Below, piece after piece: positions 21,446 through 33,991 of a stretch of 64,000 bases of DNA. The DNA is from Magnolia sinica. Taxonomy: Eukaryota; Streptophyta; Magnoliopsida; Magnoliales; Magnoliaceae. Position 1 is the stretch's first letter, and the number at the start of each line of letters is the position of its first letter. Location: positions 28,785,001-28,849,000 of the forward strand of contig NC_080578.1 of the NCBI RefSeq assembly GCF_029962835.1, given 5' to 3'. Position numbers and translations under genes: made by a program. The notes below the pieces were generated by a model, which saw nothing but the letters and a program-made list of their open reading frames with translations, was not told the DNA's origin and searched no databases.

Positions 21446-24296
21446 TAAAAGTGGTGACAACAACATCTTACATCATCGGTACAAATGAAAAGAGAAGTCA
21501 AGGAAAGTGAGTGGTGGTAAGCTGAATACGACAACTGCATCTCGCAGACATAAAGTGAGTGCACATGCTAAGCCACTCACAACTCTATCAAAAGAGGATC
21601 ATTAAGACCAATGACAAGTAGGTCCAAAGATGAAGGTCGGCAACATGGAGGTGCCCTTCGGCTCACCAACATGAGGGGTGAAGATCTTCCAGAGCCAATC
21701 AACACTGACAATGTGAAGATCCATGGGTAATCCTACTTGATTATGTCAACAACCACAATCGTAAAGCTAAAGTCAAATAACAAGAGGTTAGCATCTTGAG
21801 GTACATTTCATCATCATTTAATAAGTGTTTAAAAAAGGGGTTCAAATAAGAAAGGAGAAGAAAAAAATTGGAAAAAAAAGTGCACAGTCCAGACAAAAAA
21901 AAAAGAAAAAAAAGTCGAACAAAAAAAGGACACAAGTCTCAAGAAACCATCCATTTCCCCTTCAGGATGGTCTGACCTAGTCAATGACTTTATAATTGTG
22001 ATTGGAGAAGAAACCAGGAGCGTAGCCAATTGGTCAGCAATGAATGGAATCTAGACTCCCTCCTCTGTTACTTGAAAAGAAAAATAGCATGCATAAGCGA
22101 AACAAGCGAGGTGAAAACCCAAGAGGGTGCCTCGAGTAAAAACAGTGGACATATAGCACACTTGGTGAAAACCTGAAAGAGCGCTAAAGGTAAAAAGAGC
22201 ACAGCTGCCAAGGGATAGGCAATAACACAAACTCGGGACATAGTTAAAATCCTAAAGGGTGCCACGGGTAAAAATGACAGGAAAGCCGATCGTGGTGAAA
22301 ACCTGAAAGGGCGTTATGGGCAAAAATGACTAGAAATAAAAAAAATTTAAAAAAACATAAAAAGTATAGGTATAGAGGAAGACAAGGCAACGGGCAAAAT
22401 GAAGAAGCGCAAGGAAAAGATAAGTCCTGGATTAGAATTCTATCAAACTAGACCTATATCCAAGGGGCAAGATTCTAGTATGCACCTACTCTTAGGGAAT
22501 CAGGATCCCTAGTAAACAATTCAGAATATTGAATTTGACATGGGCTAAGTCTAATATTCTGATTCCACCATCCATGCATAAGTTCAGACATAAGCACACA
22601 CATACATATATGTCACAATTTTTTTATTTCATTTTCATTTTTTATATATAATCTCATCCATTCGAAAAAAATTACAAAAAAAATAAGTTTCCCCTTTTTT
22701 GGCCATTTATGAATAAAAGGCAAAGGTATATTTCCAAACCTCTATGGATCGCTTCCTATGGGCATCTTTCGATCATCATCACTCAAAAGGTAAATATTTC
22801 TCTCGATACTCTAACTCCTCAATTTCTCGACTGATTCTCTCATTTTGTATTCCAGGTACCAGGGTTCTTCTCAGAAATCACAAACCATGAGGAAAAAAGA
22901 ACCTAACCTTTCCAATGGTTAGATGAATTTGGTCTTCAAGAAAGACAAGTTGGGGGGGGGGGGGCATCCATCATAGCCATCCCATCACCCAAATCTGTAC
23001 AACCAATCATAACTGTCCCACCACCATCACTACCAACCAGGGCATCCATCATAGCCATCCCATCACCCAAATCTGTACAACCAATCATAACTGTCCCACC
23101 ACCATCACTACCAACCATCATAGCCAGTCCACCATCCAAATCCATGATAATTTCGTCAAAACAAAAATATGAATCCCTAATGGAGCCAATCTCGATCGTA
23201 ACCGTTAGAGTGTGAAATGACAGATCAAATCCTTTTAAAAAATCACAAAAATATATTTTTCAATAAAACTATTCCTTTGTACAGTCCCAATAAAAACCAA
23301 ACCTCACGGAAGTCCCACGGAACTCCCGGTGGAGGCAACAAGACTTTCTGGACTTGTTAAAAAAAATGAAGGGCAAAATAAAAATCGAACGACGACGCCC
23401 TCTCGCGAGATCGAACGGATCTTTTCAAAAAGCCTCAAAAAAATCTTCAAAAATTGCAATAAAATTCCCAAGGGGTGTAGCTCCTCATGTGGGATAGTTT
23501 TCAAAAACAAAAATGTTTTCCATAGCACTCGGTATCCAAGGCATTAGGAGATCTCCTACACCCATTAGTGGCAACAAGCGCAAATAGAAAAATAAGATTT
23601 GACCACTTTTGATTTCCTTAGGAGTTGTCAAATTCGTATGCGATACAAGCATGGTCGGCCTGGATCTTAATCTCAGGACGACCGTGCAACGATGAAGTTC
23701 AATGCAAGTGATGTGAGCACGATCTAACTCTAGTCAGAGTGATTATTTTAAAAATTGAAAAGATCGATTGTAACCAACCTATCAAAATCAGAAGACTGCA
23801 TGGAAAAAATATTGCATGTACATACCTAGTCTAAGATGCTTGAAAAGTATGATCGAGTTAAGTCGGAGTAGTGAGTTCCCCATAAGGCCGCAGAAAGCGC
23901 AAGGTAGCTAACCACTTTCACGATCAAATGGAATAAGTACTCCTGGGGTGATCATGTAGCAAAGGAACATCACACATCCAAATAGTAGGGGGATCCTCGT
24001 AAAGCCGCAAAGAGCTGGGGCACTACTTTTCAAATTTACCCTCCAATGCTATTACCGATCTAATGTAAAAAGGTTGTGATTCATGGCCCGTAATGCCATG
24101 GAAAGCGCAGGGACAATCACGACGTTTTCCTCAAACCCTCATGATATGTGCAACTTATCTCTTTTCTAGAGAGTAAGTTGATAATGATACCACGACAGGC
24201 AACAGGTTCATACCATAATATTTTTTGGCCAGAGAGGTGGGGTGTCTACTCACTTTGGCATTCAGTTGCACACAACCTCTGCCAAAGAGGGGCATC
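21446..24296 (+). other. Gypsy 3' non-coding region with imperfect repeats and two polypurine candidates
   Basis: No gene. At 22095-22325 the phrase gtgaaaacc...ggg(c/t)g...g(g/t)aaaaa recurs four times, a common feature of Tat-like elements after integrase. A 14-G run (22951-22964) follows acaagtt and looks like an internal polypurine tract. It is followed by two 78-bp tandem copies (22964-23041, 23042-23118) of a catcatagccatcccatcac unit. A second candidate, ccaaagaggggcatc (24282-24296), directly precedes TATAGACACCCC. The inverted pair gaggtggggtgtcta / tagacaccccacc (about 24235 and 24299) could form a hairpin. Confidence 0.5.
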
Positions 24297-25019
24297 TATA
24301 GACACCCCACCCCGGCTGGAAACTTAAAAAAGCATGGATGATCCTTAAGAACTAAATCTAAACCCCGCACCCTACTTAAAACCTTAGCCATTTCTAAGCC
24401 TAACCCAAACCCTAGCAGAACCCGAGCCATTATCCCAAACCCTAGCTGAACCCAAGTCATTACCCAAGCCAAGCCATTATCCCAAACCCTAGCTAAACTC
24501 GAGCCATTACCTAAGCCGAGCCATACCTAAGCCATCATCTAAAGTCGAGCTATGTTTGAGCCATCTTCAGGCCAAATCTTTAAAGACGGACCATTAGCCA
24601 CCCTCTGGGCCCAAACAAGCCCATCGGCTAAACCATAGAAGCAAACAGAGACAGGCGGTAATCTAATTACCGCCCGACTGAATTTCGAACAAGTACACTT
24701 AGGGGTGGTAATCTGATTACCTCCGCCTCTCAAAAAATGTGCCCCTCGAGCTACAATTATTGCTCCCCTAAAAAGTCAACTATATTGATATCTTTCACCC
24801 TAGAATTCCTCCTATTTACCATTTTACTAAGCCCCTAAAACCTATAAGGAAGTGCTATGTGGCATCCCCTTTCCCTCCACTAATTTAAGCCACCACATCA
24901 TCTACTACCCCTCAAAGTCCCTAAAATTACCTAAAGACCATCCCAAAAGGTTTTAAATACCCCTCACTTCTCCTTATTTCACACCAACCAACTATTAAGT
25001 AAGCCCCCACCAAGAGAAG

Positions 25020-25068
<49 letters not shown>

Positions 25069-25668
25069 CTTGAGTTCTCAAGCTCCCATCTTTTTAGCCC
25101 CCCTCTAGCCTCCTCTAACCATCTCTTAGCTTTACAGTCCTACTTGGGTCAATCATCGCCAACCATGGTGCACCCAAATATCCAAGCCATTTCAAGTACA
25201 AGCCAAAGATTATACAATCATCACTAGCATTTATATTTTATCAATCGCATCATTACTTCCTTTCTCAACCCCCTTACTTCTCTAGGTTACCACTGAAAGT
25301 ATGCTCTGTGGCTTGTCAGAATTTGGATCCTGTCACATCAGAAACTCATGCTAACTTAGTCCTGTTACATAACATTCTAGCATCATCACATCTACTCTTA
25401 ACCTCCTTTCTCCTATATACATTCTCTAGATGTATGCTTTGTGGCTTGCCGAAATTCCGGACTATTCCATATCAGAAATCCGAGTCTGCCTAGTCTCATT
25501 TCAGTACTTCATATCCTATCATTTTATCCCATAAGATTAGCCTACCACACAAAGTAAAGACTGTACACCTTTACGGGTAAAGGGGGTGCCTAACACCTTC
25601 TCTGACTTTTACATATTCTACTGGTTCTACCTAATTGCGGGATTTTGAGTTAATTGGCTAGTGGCGTG
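24297..25668 (+). repeat. Gypsy 3' LTR
   Basis: Starts TATAGACACCCCACC after the polypurine tract (the usual Tat start is a TGTAGACACC variant) and runs to GAGTTAATTGGCTAG. It holds short tandem text (accctagc...cc(a/g)agccattatc) at 24350-24545 and a (GA)n run (25021-25066). A duplicated block (tatgctttgtggcttgc...cagaaa) lies near 25300 and 25432. Its end is followed by TGGCG, then a 4.8 kb solo LTR, then TGGCGACTCC. Confidence 0.55.
25021..25066. repeat. (GA)n microsatellite
   Basis: About 22 GA units near the 3' end of the gypsy LTR. Confidence 0.95.
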
Positions 25669-28600
25669 TAACGCCCCGAATCTTCAGGACTCGAGTATAT
25701 GACTCGTGTCCCAAAAACCTAAGTGTTAACCTTAAAGGATGGTCAAATATAATATTTTTCTTTTATCAGAGTAAGTAAATGAGCATAGAATGGACAAGTA
25801 AGTGTAAAGGGAAATTTCAAATTTTCTTTAGAATATACGAGTGGTTGCCCATAATGACTTATACAAACCAATGCCTATGAATTTAACAAGTACAAGATTT
25901 ACAAGATTTAATACATGAAGAATAGCAGAAAGCATATAAATATAAGATGCAAGGTCACGCAGTTCCTCCAGGCAAATACTGTCATCCATCCCTAGCGATC
26001 GTACCCTACTCCTCAAATCTGAACATATATGTCACTAAAGCCACCTGTACTACCTGTACGGTTGTATATTTAATGGATGAGTGACCAACTCAGTGTGAAT
26101 TCTCTCCAAGATTACACACCGCCGTATTAGGTAAGAAATAGTATAAAACATCCGGACAACCAAAACAGAGTAAATGTAGTCTTGTTAGATGCATGGATGC
26201 ATGAATGCATTCATCGACCCGAGTAAAACATCCAGACGGTCTATGCCCCGGGAAAAACATCCAGACAAGCATTGGGGTCATCACCCATGAATGTGACTGG
26301 TCATCAGTGCAACACTCAGCGTAATCGCATGGGCATGAAGATCCAAGTCATCATCATAAATCGAATGACTGGTCATTAGCGCAACACTCAGCGTAATCGC
26401 ATGGGCATAATGATCCAAGTCATCATAAATATGCCATGTATGCATGATTAGCCAAGTCATTATTAGTCCATTTACAACCAGTCAATTTAAATAAGCTCAA
26501 AGGTCATTATGGGGAGCACATGGCCCAGCGTAAGCCGACGACTCGGGCATAGTGTCCCATTACCACCATCCTTGGCCCATGAGGCTACCATCTTAGGACG
26601 TTTAATGGAAACCTGTTGACTAGTGATCAATCATATTACAGTATATGGGGCTTACCATCGTATGGTTGCACAGTATAAAATATCGGACCCATATAGGAAA
26701 AACATCAAAACAAAACCAAGTAGGGCGAGTATCAAAATATGCCACATAGGGCGAATATCAAAGCCATACGATAAAGACTATCCTTGAAAACTATTGGACA
26801 CAACAACCCTGGATGGTAGGCCCACATCAATGATCCATCTAGACCGTCACTCAATAACCACTAAGTCAAAGGTCCATTGCAATCACCGTCAATCGAGTTA
26901 TATTCCAAGTATGGGTGTACATTTATAGGTGGGGGTTTCACACTAATGTACCAGTTTAAAGTCCATAAGCAATCCACAAATAATCCACAAGCATGAACAA
27001 ATATACAGGATGAACATTAAGCACGTAATATAGAAATTCAATTTCAACAATTAACACATGTGCTTATAGAATGGAGATATCATTTATAAATTAAAATAAA
27101 ACTATAACTTAAGCTAATGAGAAGATGGAAAGCTCAAGGGAAAAAAATCATCACCTTATACTTTGAACCGCCTACCAGTGTTGCTAGAGAATTCGTGTTT
27201 CCTTAGAATCAATCCCTATCATAAATCAGGAACTTGTACAATTAGATCCAAGCTCTACACACTACCTAGGGTTTGGATTACTTTTAGGGTTTTGGTATAG
27301 AGTTAGGGCTTCATCCTAAGGTTTTAGTTCTGGGAGTCGAACTAGGGTGTAGGTGTAGCTTAAAAACAATGTAATAATATGGTTAGTTACAGTTTTAACG
27401 TTAATAATATGACTAATATTTGTGACCATGGTAATACTAAGTATTACAATGTAACAGTGTAATTTATTTTTAATGATAATATTCTTAGGTGATGGATACT
27501 ACACTAACATCGTTAATGGTAACTTGCTTATAATGACTAGCATTAACGCAAACAGTGTGTTAATGTAGAGCTAGGTTTCCATCCTAGAGTTTAGCCTTAG
27601 TCCTAGGTTCTAGGATCTACATTGTAGTTGGTGTACAATAAATTACAGTCTTAATTTAATGATTAGAAAAAATGATTATTAAACTTAATGTTATAATTAA
27701 TTTTAGCTAACATGGTGATAATAATTATTATGATAATAATAAATACTATGATCTATTATTAAGGCGACACCTATTATAGTACTAAATCAATCGATTTACT
27801 TTAGGAGGGAAGGCTGACTTATATCTTAGTTGAGATTAGGAAATCTATTAACCAACTAAACTACAAACTGGAATTTCAATGAGAGGTAGAAGAACGCACC
27901 TAGTCGACTCGGTTGAGTCGACTTGACTCACCATTGCTCCCCTCTCTCTTCTTCTTTCTACTCCCATTCCTTCTATAAATGACAAGTCTATCAGCCGAGC
28001 ACCTGCCCTGGTCTTGGGTCATCAGCTGGGTCAACTCAGCTAAGTATTACAATGCCTCAGTGAGTCGAGCACACTCAACTCGGCAGCGAATGCAACTTGC
28101 ACTCGCCCACTCACCCTCTCTCTCACAAATCTCTTTCTCCTTCTTTCCTTCCTTCTTCTCTCCTTTCTTCCTCTACTCCCTGCTCTCCTTCTCACTCACG
28201 TCCATTATCTAGACTCAGCAGGACTCAACTCAGTCCATGACTCACTCGAGTCATGCTACTGCAGCAAACAACAACTAGACGCACTGCCTTCCTTCTTTTT
28301 CTTTTCTCTCTTTTCTTTCTTTCTTCCTTCATCAGATCTGTCCAACAAGTCTGTGGGACCAGACAACGTCTGGACTCAACCAGACTGCACCCAACTTGGT
28401 CTAGACTTGGTCCAAATTCATCAATTGTCAGGCCCAGCTCGGTGCAACAGCATGGTCGCACCTCCCCTCTCTTTTCTCTTCGTTTTTCTCTCTTTTCTTT
28501 CCTTTCGTTTCCCAGCGTCCTGCAAACCCGGTGCAAACTCAGCTCGGCAGTGAGTCGGATCAGCACTGACAGCGGGTGTGGTGCAGTACAGCACAAGTCG

Positions 28601-28917
28601 AGCTCACGCCCCACTCTCCGCTTCTCTCTCTCTCTCTCTCTATCCTTCCATTTCTTTCTTTCTTCTTCTGTTTTCTTTCTCTCTTTCTTTTCCAGTCAAA
28701 AATGTCCCATTGAGGAAACCATTCTAGATGGACTCGACTCGGTTTGAGTTGTTGGGTGCGGTGGATCGGCGAGGAAGAAGGTGTCGCCATTAATGGCGGA
28801 TCTCGAATGGAGGCTCCCTCCTCTAATTTGATAGCATGGGAGGATTCCTGGGGGTGTAGTGGGGCTTGTAGATGAGGAGTTGCGAAGCTTTGAAAAGGTT
28901 TTCTCTGTGGGTTTGCA

Positions 28918-29589
28918 TTAAGAAGGAAAACAGCCGGTTTTTTTCGTTTGTAGTAAGAATGTGAAAGAGGTCCATTTGCCACATGATCCACTCACCTTAT
29001 ATCTTGCCCTAGATGCTCTCAGGGCCGTAGGATCGTCAATGGGCATCACAGATTTATCCTGGTATAAACTGCCTCCCAAACAGTGGATAGGAACCAAAAC
29101 CATCCCTGGTTTTGCAAGGAACGCCTTAAGCAATTGGATGGCTGAGATTTTCCCAGACAAACGGTCGGGATACACTGAATTAAAGGGCTGGGATTGGAGA
29201 GGGCAGAGAGCACATGGATTGCCCTCGTGGCAAGGAGGACAGTTGCTATTTTTGAAAATATGGTTTTGTAGGGCCGTTTTGTAGCGAGGTTTGTGTGTCC
29301 ATACATGCATGAAAGTCTGGTGTGAAACTTGAGTTTTGGTCTCACGTGCGTCCTCTATCAGTTGGACGGTTTGGATCATCAACGTGGGGACCATATGGTG
29401 GGCCGTGATCAGAAATTGGGGACGCCTGTGCATCCGCTGTTGAAACCAAGGGGAGAGAGAGTTTCTCCTTTGAGAAAGCTCGGTCAAGGTAGTTTTGACT
29501 ACCTTCGCAGGTACGGTGCACAGCGAGTGCACACGCACCCCATTAGGTGGGGTCCACAGTGATGTTTTTAAGAAATCCGCTCCATCCAT
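28918..29589 (-). other. Longest uninterrupted ORF in window (223 codons), inside solo LTR S1
   Basis: The ORF starts MDGADFLKTSLWTPPNG and ends TKKTGCFPS. No domain is recognised, and composition is Pro/Thr/Leu-rich without pattern. The equivalent place in the second family-S LTR is broken into unrelated frames, and its opening letters come from GTGGACCCCAC-type repeat text. Most likely fortuitous; listed because it is the longest open frame here. Confidence 0.3.
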
Positions 29590-29850
29590 TCCACCTTAGA
29601 GGCCCAATAAGGGTCCTTGATTAAGGATCAAGTAGATCTAATACCTAGGTGGGGCCCACACTTGATTCAGACCTTATTTATGGATTTCTCGCCGATCTAA
29701 TGGTCGGATCTTCCTAGGATTGAATGTTAATGGTTAAAAGGTCCTAAAGGGGCCATTAGTAAGACTTCCATCATATATTATTAACCAATACTAATATTAA
29801 TATAGGTTTAATTACTTTTGTATATTACTTGTAATTAAAATGATTAAAAA

Positions 29851-29853
<3 letters not shown>

Positions 29854-29922
<69 letters not shown>
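29854..29922. repeat. (TA)n microsatellite
   Basis: About 34 TA units in solo LTR S1. Confidence 0.95.
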
Positions 29923-29925
<3 letters not shown>

Positions 29926-30467
29926 CCTAATGTTAACATACTACTACATACATGCTATTGATCACACATTAATATATAATTCCTAATATAAAATATCACA
30001 TTACCCATATGTGTGAATTGAAAATTGTACAATATCTCATTTAAAATCACACTGTTAATAATACACCATCTTATTAAAATATCTAATAATTTTTGTATAC
30101 ATGTTTAATATTATGCTAATATTTATAATTCAATTATATATTGTTAATTTATTATCAACTATGTTTAGTTAATATAATATCATTTTCATAATATTTTATA
30201 TACATTAAATATATACTTATTAAATATTATTGGGTGGTTTAATTCATCTATCGAGGTGATCGAAGCCCTAGCAATGGGTTGCATTAATGACATAATAGTT
30301 CGTCTCGAAGATTAACGGATGGATAGCTTGATGTATGGATGGGGACCATATTCGGCGGTTGGATTTAGGCTAGGATGAACGTGAATGTCCACATAAGCCT
30401 GACTTGTATTTATCCTAGGTTTAGTTATACGGTAACACCCGAGCATAGAAAATACGGGGTGTTACAT

Positions 30468-30690
30468 GGCGACTCCAAGTCCACTGCATCATCAATCCAA
30501 ATCAGCCCACACATCACACAAAACAAATATAAATCAATGTGGGCACCGATTTCCAGCGTTCACAAAACCCTAGCAATGCTCTTGAACACTTAGGAACATC
30601 TTAGAGAACCCTAACCATACCCTAATCTTGATTACACCAAGTATTTATACTATCACAACTGAAATAGGAAACAAATCACACATGTACGCA
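30468..30690. other. Sequence after S1 starting with a primer-binding-site-like TGGCGACTCC
   Basis: TGGCGACTCC resembles the tRNA-Arg-type primer-binding site described for Tat/Ogre elements, and it follows the gypsy LTR end once S1 is removed. No gag follows; the rest is non-coding. Confidence 0.35.
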
Positions 30691-31140
30691 TAACTGCACG
30701 TGCCTTCGATGGGACCTTTGATGGCTTCAACACCCATTAAAAACTTGTCGATGACTTTGAAGATCCTTCGATGCCATCGAGTATCAACCTCTGAAACTGT
30801 CTAGTAACCAACTAGCATTATTTTAGATTTTCTAGATGGGATTGACCATCTATTAATGGCATCGACATCATCCACTTATGCTTGACGGGATCGAGTGGTC
30901 TATTGATGGCATCGATAGATCCTGTTATAGATTGATTTAAGACATTAGACAAGAGAATTGCCATGGGGTTAACGAATGACATCCTTACTGTCCAACAGGT
31001 TTGTCCTACCATGATGATCATCCGGTGTAAAAACTAGGCCAATCAAGTGGAAAACTGTTTAGAAGGTCTCACATGTCCTAAGAGTAAAAACTTTTCTTAC
31101 ATACAATCCATTAAAGAACTTAAGCTGGAAAGGCTAGCTA
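30690..31140. repeat. TCGAT-rich LTR-like fragment
   Basis: ccttcgatgccatcgag, atggcatcgacatcatcc and atggcatcgatagatcc recall the palindrome-rich parts of the Copia-A/B LTRs but are more diverged. No ORF. Probably a fragment of a third family member. Confidence 0.4.
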
Positions 31141-31159
31141 TATTTATTTCTCAAATCCC

Positions 31160-31690
31160 TTTAAAATTATGTCCTTTGCACTATTGATATGAAATCAAAT
31201 CACCACCAATTTTTATTTTTATTTTTTTCAGTGCACATTTTCTAATCTTTCTTGGACTAACTTTGATGATCCGCATATCTACATATCTAGAAAAGAGATC
31301 GAAGAAAAGGGTGATTGCCATTAAGCTCCGGACCGCAGGAAAAAAGTTTTTTTCCCCTCTACAAAATGAGCATTTATCGTTAGTCCTTTTATATTTTTCT
31401 ATGTTTTGGAATCCTGTTATGATTTCCATTTTCATAGAGCTTGAAATAATCTGTATTGGGATCTTCATCAATGGGCTAGAAGCCGAAAAAGCTATTGTGG
31501 TAACATATGGCGTCTCGTGCATACCAAGCTATTATTGCAGAATTTTCCCAATTCTTGGCCTTCCGCCCATTAGCAATAAAGGTAAGACAGCTCGTCCATC
31601 TGACCACATTTCACCAACTTACTTCTCGAGCTCGCGTCATAAAGTCTGGAGTTGGGGGCTTCTATTATGGGTAAAAATGGTTTGACCACT
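31160..31690. other. Unassigned segment with overlapping ORFs on both strands
   Basis: A + strand frame (31263-31685, 140 codons, starting MMIRISTYLEKRSKKRV) overlaps a - strand frame (31522-31181, 113 codons, starting MHETPYVTTIAFSASS). Neither is recognised. The stretch differs in texture from neighbouring LTR debris. An organellar or old gene fragment is possible, but I cannot support it. Confidence 0.25.
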
Positions 31691-32360
31691 CATGGGGTCA
31701 GCTCAGACTCACAAACACACTTCTTGGACCAAAGGACTCCTAAATGACTGTCTACCTCAGATCGATCCAAAGAGAGCGGACACCGAACTCCCGAGCATCT
31801 ACTTCGGCATCATACTTTTCCAAGCTTCTACAAAGCTTATTTGACGTTTGAGGAATATCTAGATTTGTATGACCAAAGGACGATCAGTCGACCAATGATG
31901 GTCGGTGCAACCCTAAGGTGACCATGGAGATCTGCCCGATTGATCAAGGGTTTGGCTCAGCTCGTCCTCAAGCTAATTGATAGAGGGCTCGGTTTAAGTC
32001 GAGCTCAACACTTATCTGATCGAAGGCTCAACTCAGGTCGGCCTCGACCATCCATTACATGATTCTAGGGTTGACTACATCAACACTTATCACCTATGCA
32101 AATTCTTCATAATGGTTGAGAAATGTAGGCAAAGACTATGCCTGTAATCGAGAACCGTCTCTAGCCCATCTACATTATAAATAGGGGACCCATCTACACG
32201 AAAATGTACGCAGAATCTCTCACCCAAAACCCCTCAATACTACTAGACGCAGATTCCTAGCCTGACTTTGGCATCGGAGGGTCCCCTTCTTTAGACAGGG
32301 TCTCCTTCGCCTTCTTCTTGTGCAGTACCTAAAGGCCTAGAGAGGGTGGACCAGATTTTT
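31640..32360 (+). repeat. Gypsy-type LTR fragment with TATA box
   Basis: Contains attataaataggggaccc (about 32173) as a core promoter and, 90 bp downstream, ctgactttggcatcggaggg, a phrase common in plant gypsy LTRs near their 3' end. GGCTCAG/AGCTCGG-rich upstream part. No gag follows. 32360-33019 beyond it shows nothing recognisable. Confidence 0.5.
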
Positions 32361-33018
32361 GCATCATCAATTATTATTATTATGAATTTTAACCATCCAA
32401 TAGGTATCCTCCAATTTGATAATCTAATAATCAAAATAATGAAAATTTAAGTTCATGATTAACTATGACAGTTTAAATTGGCCTACTTGTATGCCACGTG
32501 AAATTCTTAATTATTTCTTGACGCTGAGAGTATTATCCATTCTACTCTCTATACTTGATGGTGAATGACTTTTGAAGAAGTTTGCTAATCGCACATTTTT
32601 GTATAAGGCAATCCTACAAACGAACATGTGTGCCAACCTGGCACCCTTGTCCAATATCTGAGCCATTCATTCCATTGATTCCACCTTGTATTGCCCACCC
32701 TTCTACAGCCATTCATTTCTTTCCAAGGCACCTAGCCTACCCAAATGAATAGATTGACCTGGTTTCTAGGTTAGGGCGGAATTTGTGAATGTGGTTGCTT
32801 TTAGATGCTATTTCTACCGGATATGGGCAACACACGCACAAGATCCTAATAGTTGATCTAGTGGCCCCCACCTTGGTTGGGTCAGCAAACAAGCATAACC
32901 AGGACGATGTGGTTGAGGTGCGACTGGATTCAGAGACGTCTCATATTAGAAAAATGTCTTAGGAAGTGAGTAGCGTCCAATCATAACCAATGGTTATTAA
33001 AAAAGCTGATTTAAAGGG

Positions 33019-33019
<1 letters not shown>

Positions 33020-33082
<63 letters not shown>
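33020..33082. repeat. (TA)n microsatellite
   Basis: About 31 TA units; the Tyr-Ile ORF across it is spurious. 33083-33991 is AT-rich and non-coding. Confidence 0.95.
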
Positions 33083-33084
<2 letters not shown>

Positions 33085-33991
33085 CAAAAAAGCCCATCAA
33101 CACTCAAAGACAGACATTCAGTCAAGCTTAGCAGAGCAAGATTTGTACCCCTTTGTTCGAGTATCGCGTGTACATATCCACATTTTCAAGAAGTTAAAGA
33201 AGAGAAAGGCTTATAAACACATCCCTGTATCTTCTCCTCATCTAATGTGAGACTGTAACTTTCCCAATTGAAAAAAAAAAAAAAGTTGAAAAGAAGATAC
33301 TGTCTTTTGGTTTCTTTTATTCCTTTTTATTTTTTAATAAACCCTAATAAAATATACAATGCTTAATATCGCTACAGTGAGCCTAAGTTCAGCAAGTGTG
33401 CATGTGCTCCTCTTGCCCCAAGGATCATATGTATTTATTCAATTAATAAAGTGACTGAGTGGGTTCAAGAATCCAGCAGCATATCTGTGTATTTTAGAAA
33501 AATCATGAACAATATTGTATATTTTTCCCAATGTTGCTAAGCATAGTGACATATCATATTCTCCTAATTTACCGGCTGATAATTTTTTGGAAGATTTTCA
33601 AAATTTAAGGTTTTTATCAGCATATTATTAGAAAAATCTAACAGAAAATAAAAATATTTTTTATAAATTAATATGCATCTAAAATTTAAATATATATTTC
33701 TATAACAATTCCTTTAAGGTTTTTAACATTAAATATTGCAATAAAAAAGACCTTTCAAAGCCTGCCGACATTTAAAAATTTCGCCATAATCACACCTAGC
33801 ATCGTTAAATGCATTTTTCACGTTATCACGTACGCTTCTAAAATAAGTGAAATTGTCACTGTTCCGCCACATTATTCAAAATGACGGTGATATTTGCCAC
33901 GCTGTTCTTAAATGGTCTCAGGCTGGAATTGGACCACGTCATCACAGTGCATTTAATGCAACCATATACTGACAACGTGAGGGCCAATGAG

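Larger units (their letters stand above)
12031..25668 (+). mobile_element. Decayed Ty3/gypsy element, Tat/Ogre-like, split by insertions
   Basis: Ordered + strand remnants: gag (12031-13253 and 19017-19170), protease region (about 19600-20190), pre-RT (20770-21135), integrase scraps (21170-21440), a 3' non-coding region with gtgaaaacc...gggcg...taaaaa repeats, and a 3' LTR (from about 24297). RT and RNase H are missing between 21135 and 21170. A solo LTR (13254-19016) splits gag, Copia-B removes the gag start, and another solo LTR (25669-30467) sits at the LTR end. Assignment rests on gag wording (VPKFKRYDGTGYPMDHLRAF), the late-gag CX2H knuckle-like motif and the integrase block. Confidence 0.7.
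25669..30467. mobile_element. Solo LTR S1 (4.8 kb), family S, perfect 5-bp target duplication
   Basis: Ends are TGTAACGCCCCG and CGGGGTGTTACA, 12-bp inverted termini with one mismatch. It is flanked by TGGCG on both sides (left immediately before 25669, right 30468-30472). The sequence aligns by eye with 44238-49621: the first 200 bp, the block cagtgtgaat...gattacacac...attaggtaagaaatag, the block gactggtcat...gcgtaatcgcatgggc, and a pyrimidine-rich tail. No gag or pol, hence solo LTR; the sharing of termini and length suggests a long-LTR gypsy (chromovirus-like) family. Contains a (TA)n run at 29854-29922. Orientation not determined. Confidence 0.8.

Noticed and set aside
24350..24545. Telomere-like aaaccctagc / cccaaaccctag words
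   Set aside because: Not (TTTAGGG)n; it is an irregular LTR-internal repeat with agccattatc spacers.
28225..28747. Overlapping ORFs on both strands in a CT-rich tract
   Set aside because: Low-complexity pyrimidine sequence gives Ser/Phe/Leu or Arg/Glu/Lys frames; no domain.
32990..33250. ORF containing a long Tyr-Ile repeat (also at 11159-11470 and 44197-44528)
   Set aside because: Produced by (TA)n microsatellites in both strands; no protein meaning.
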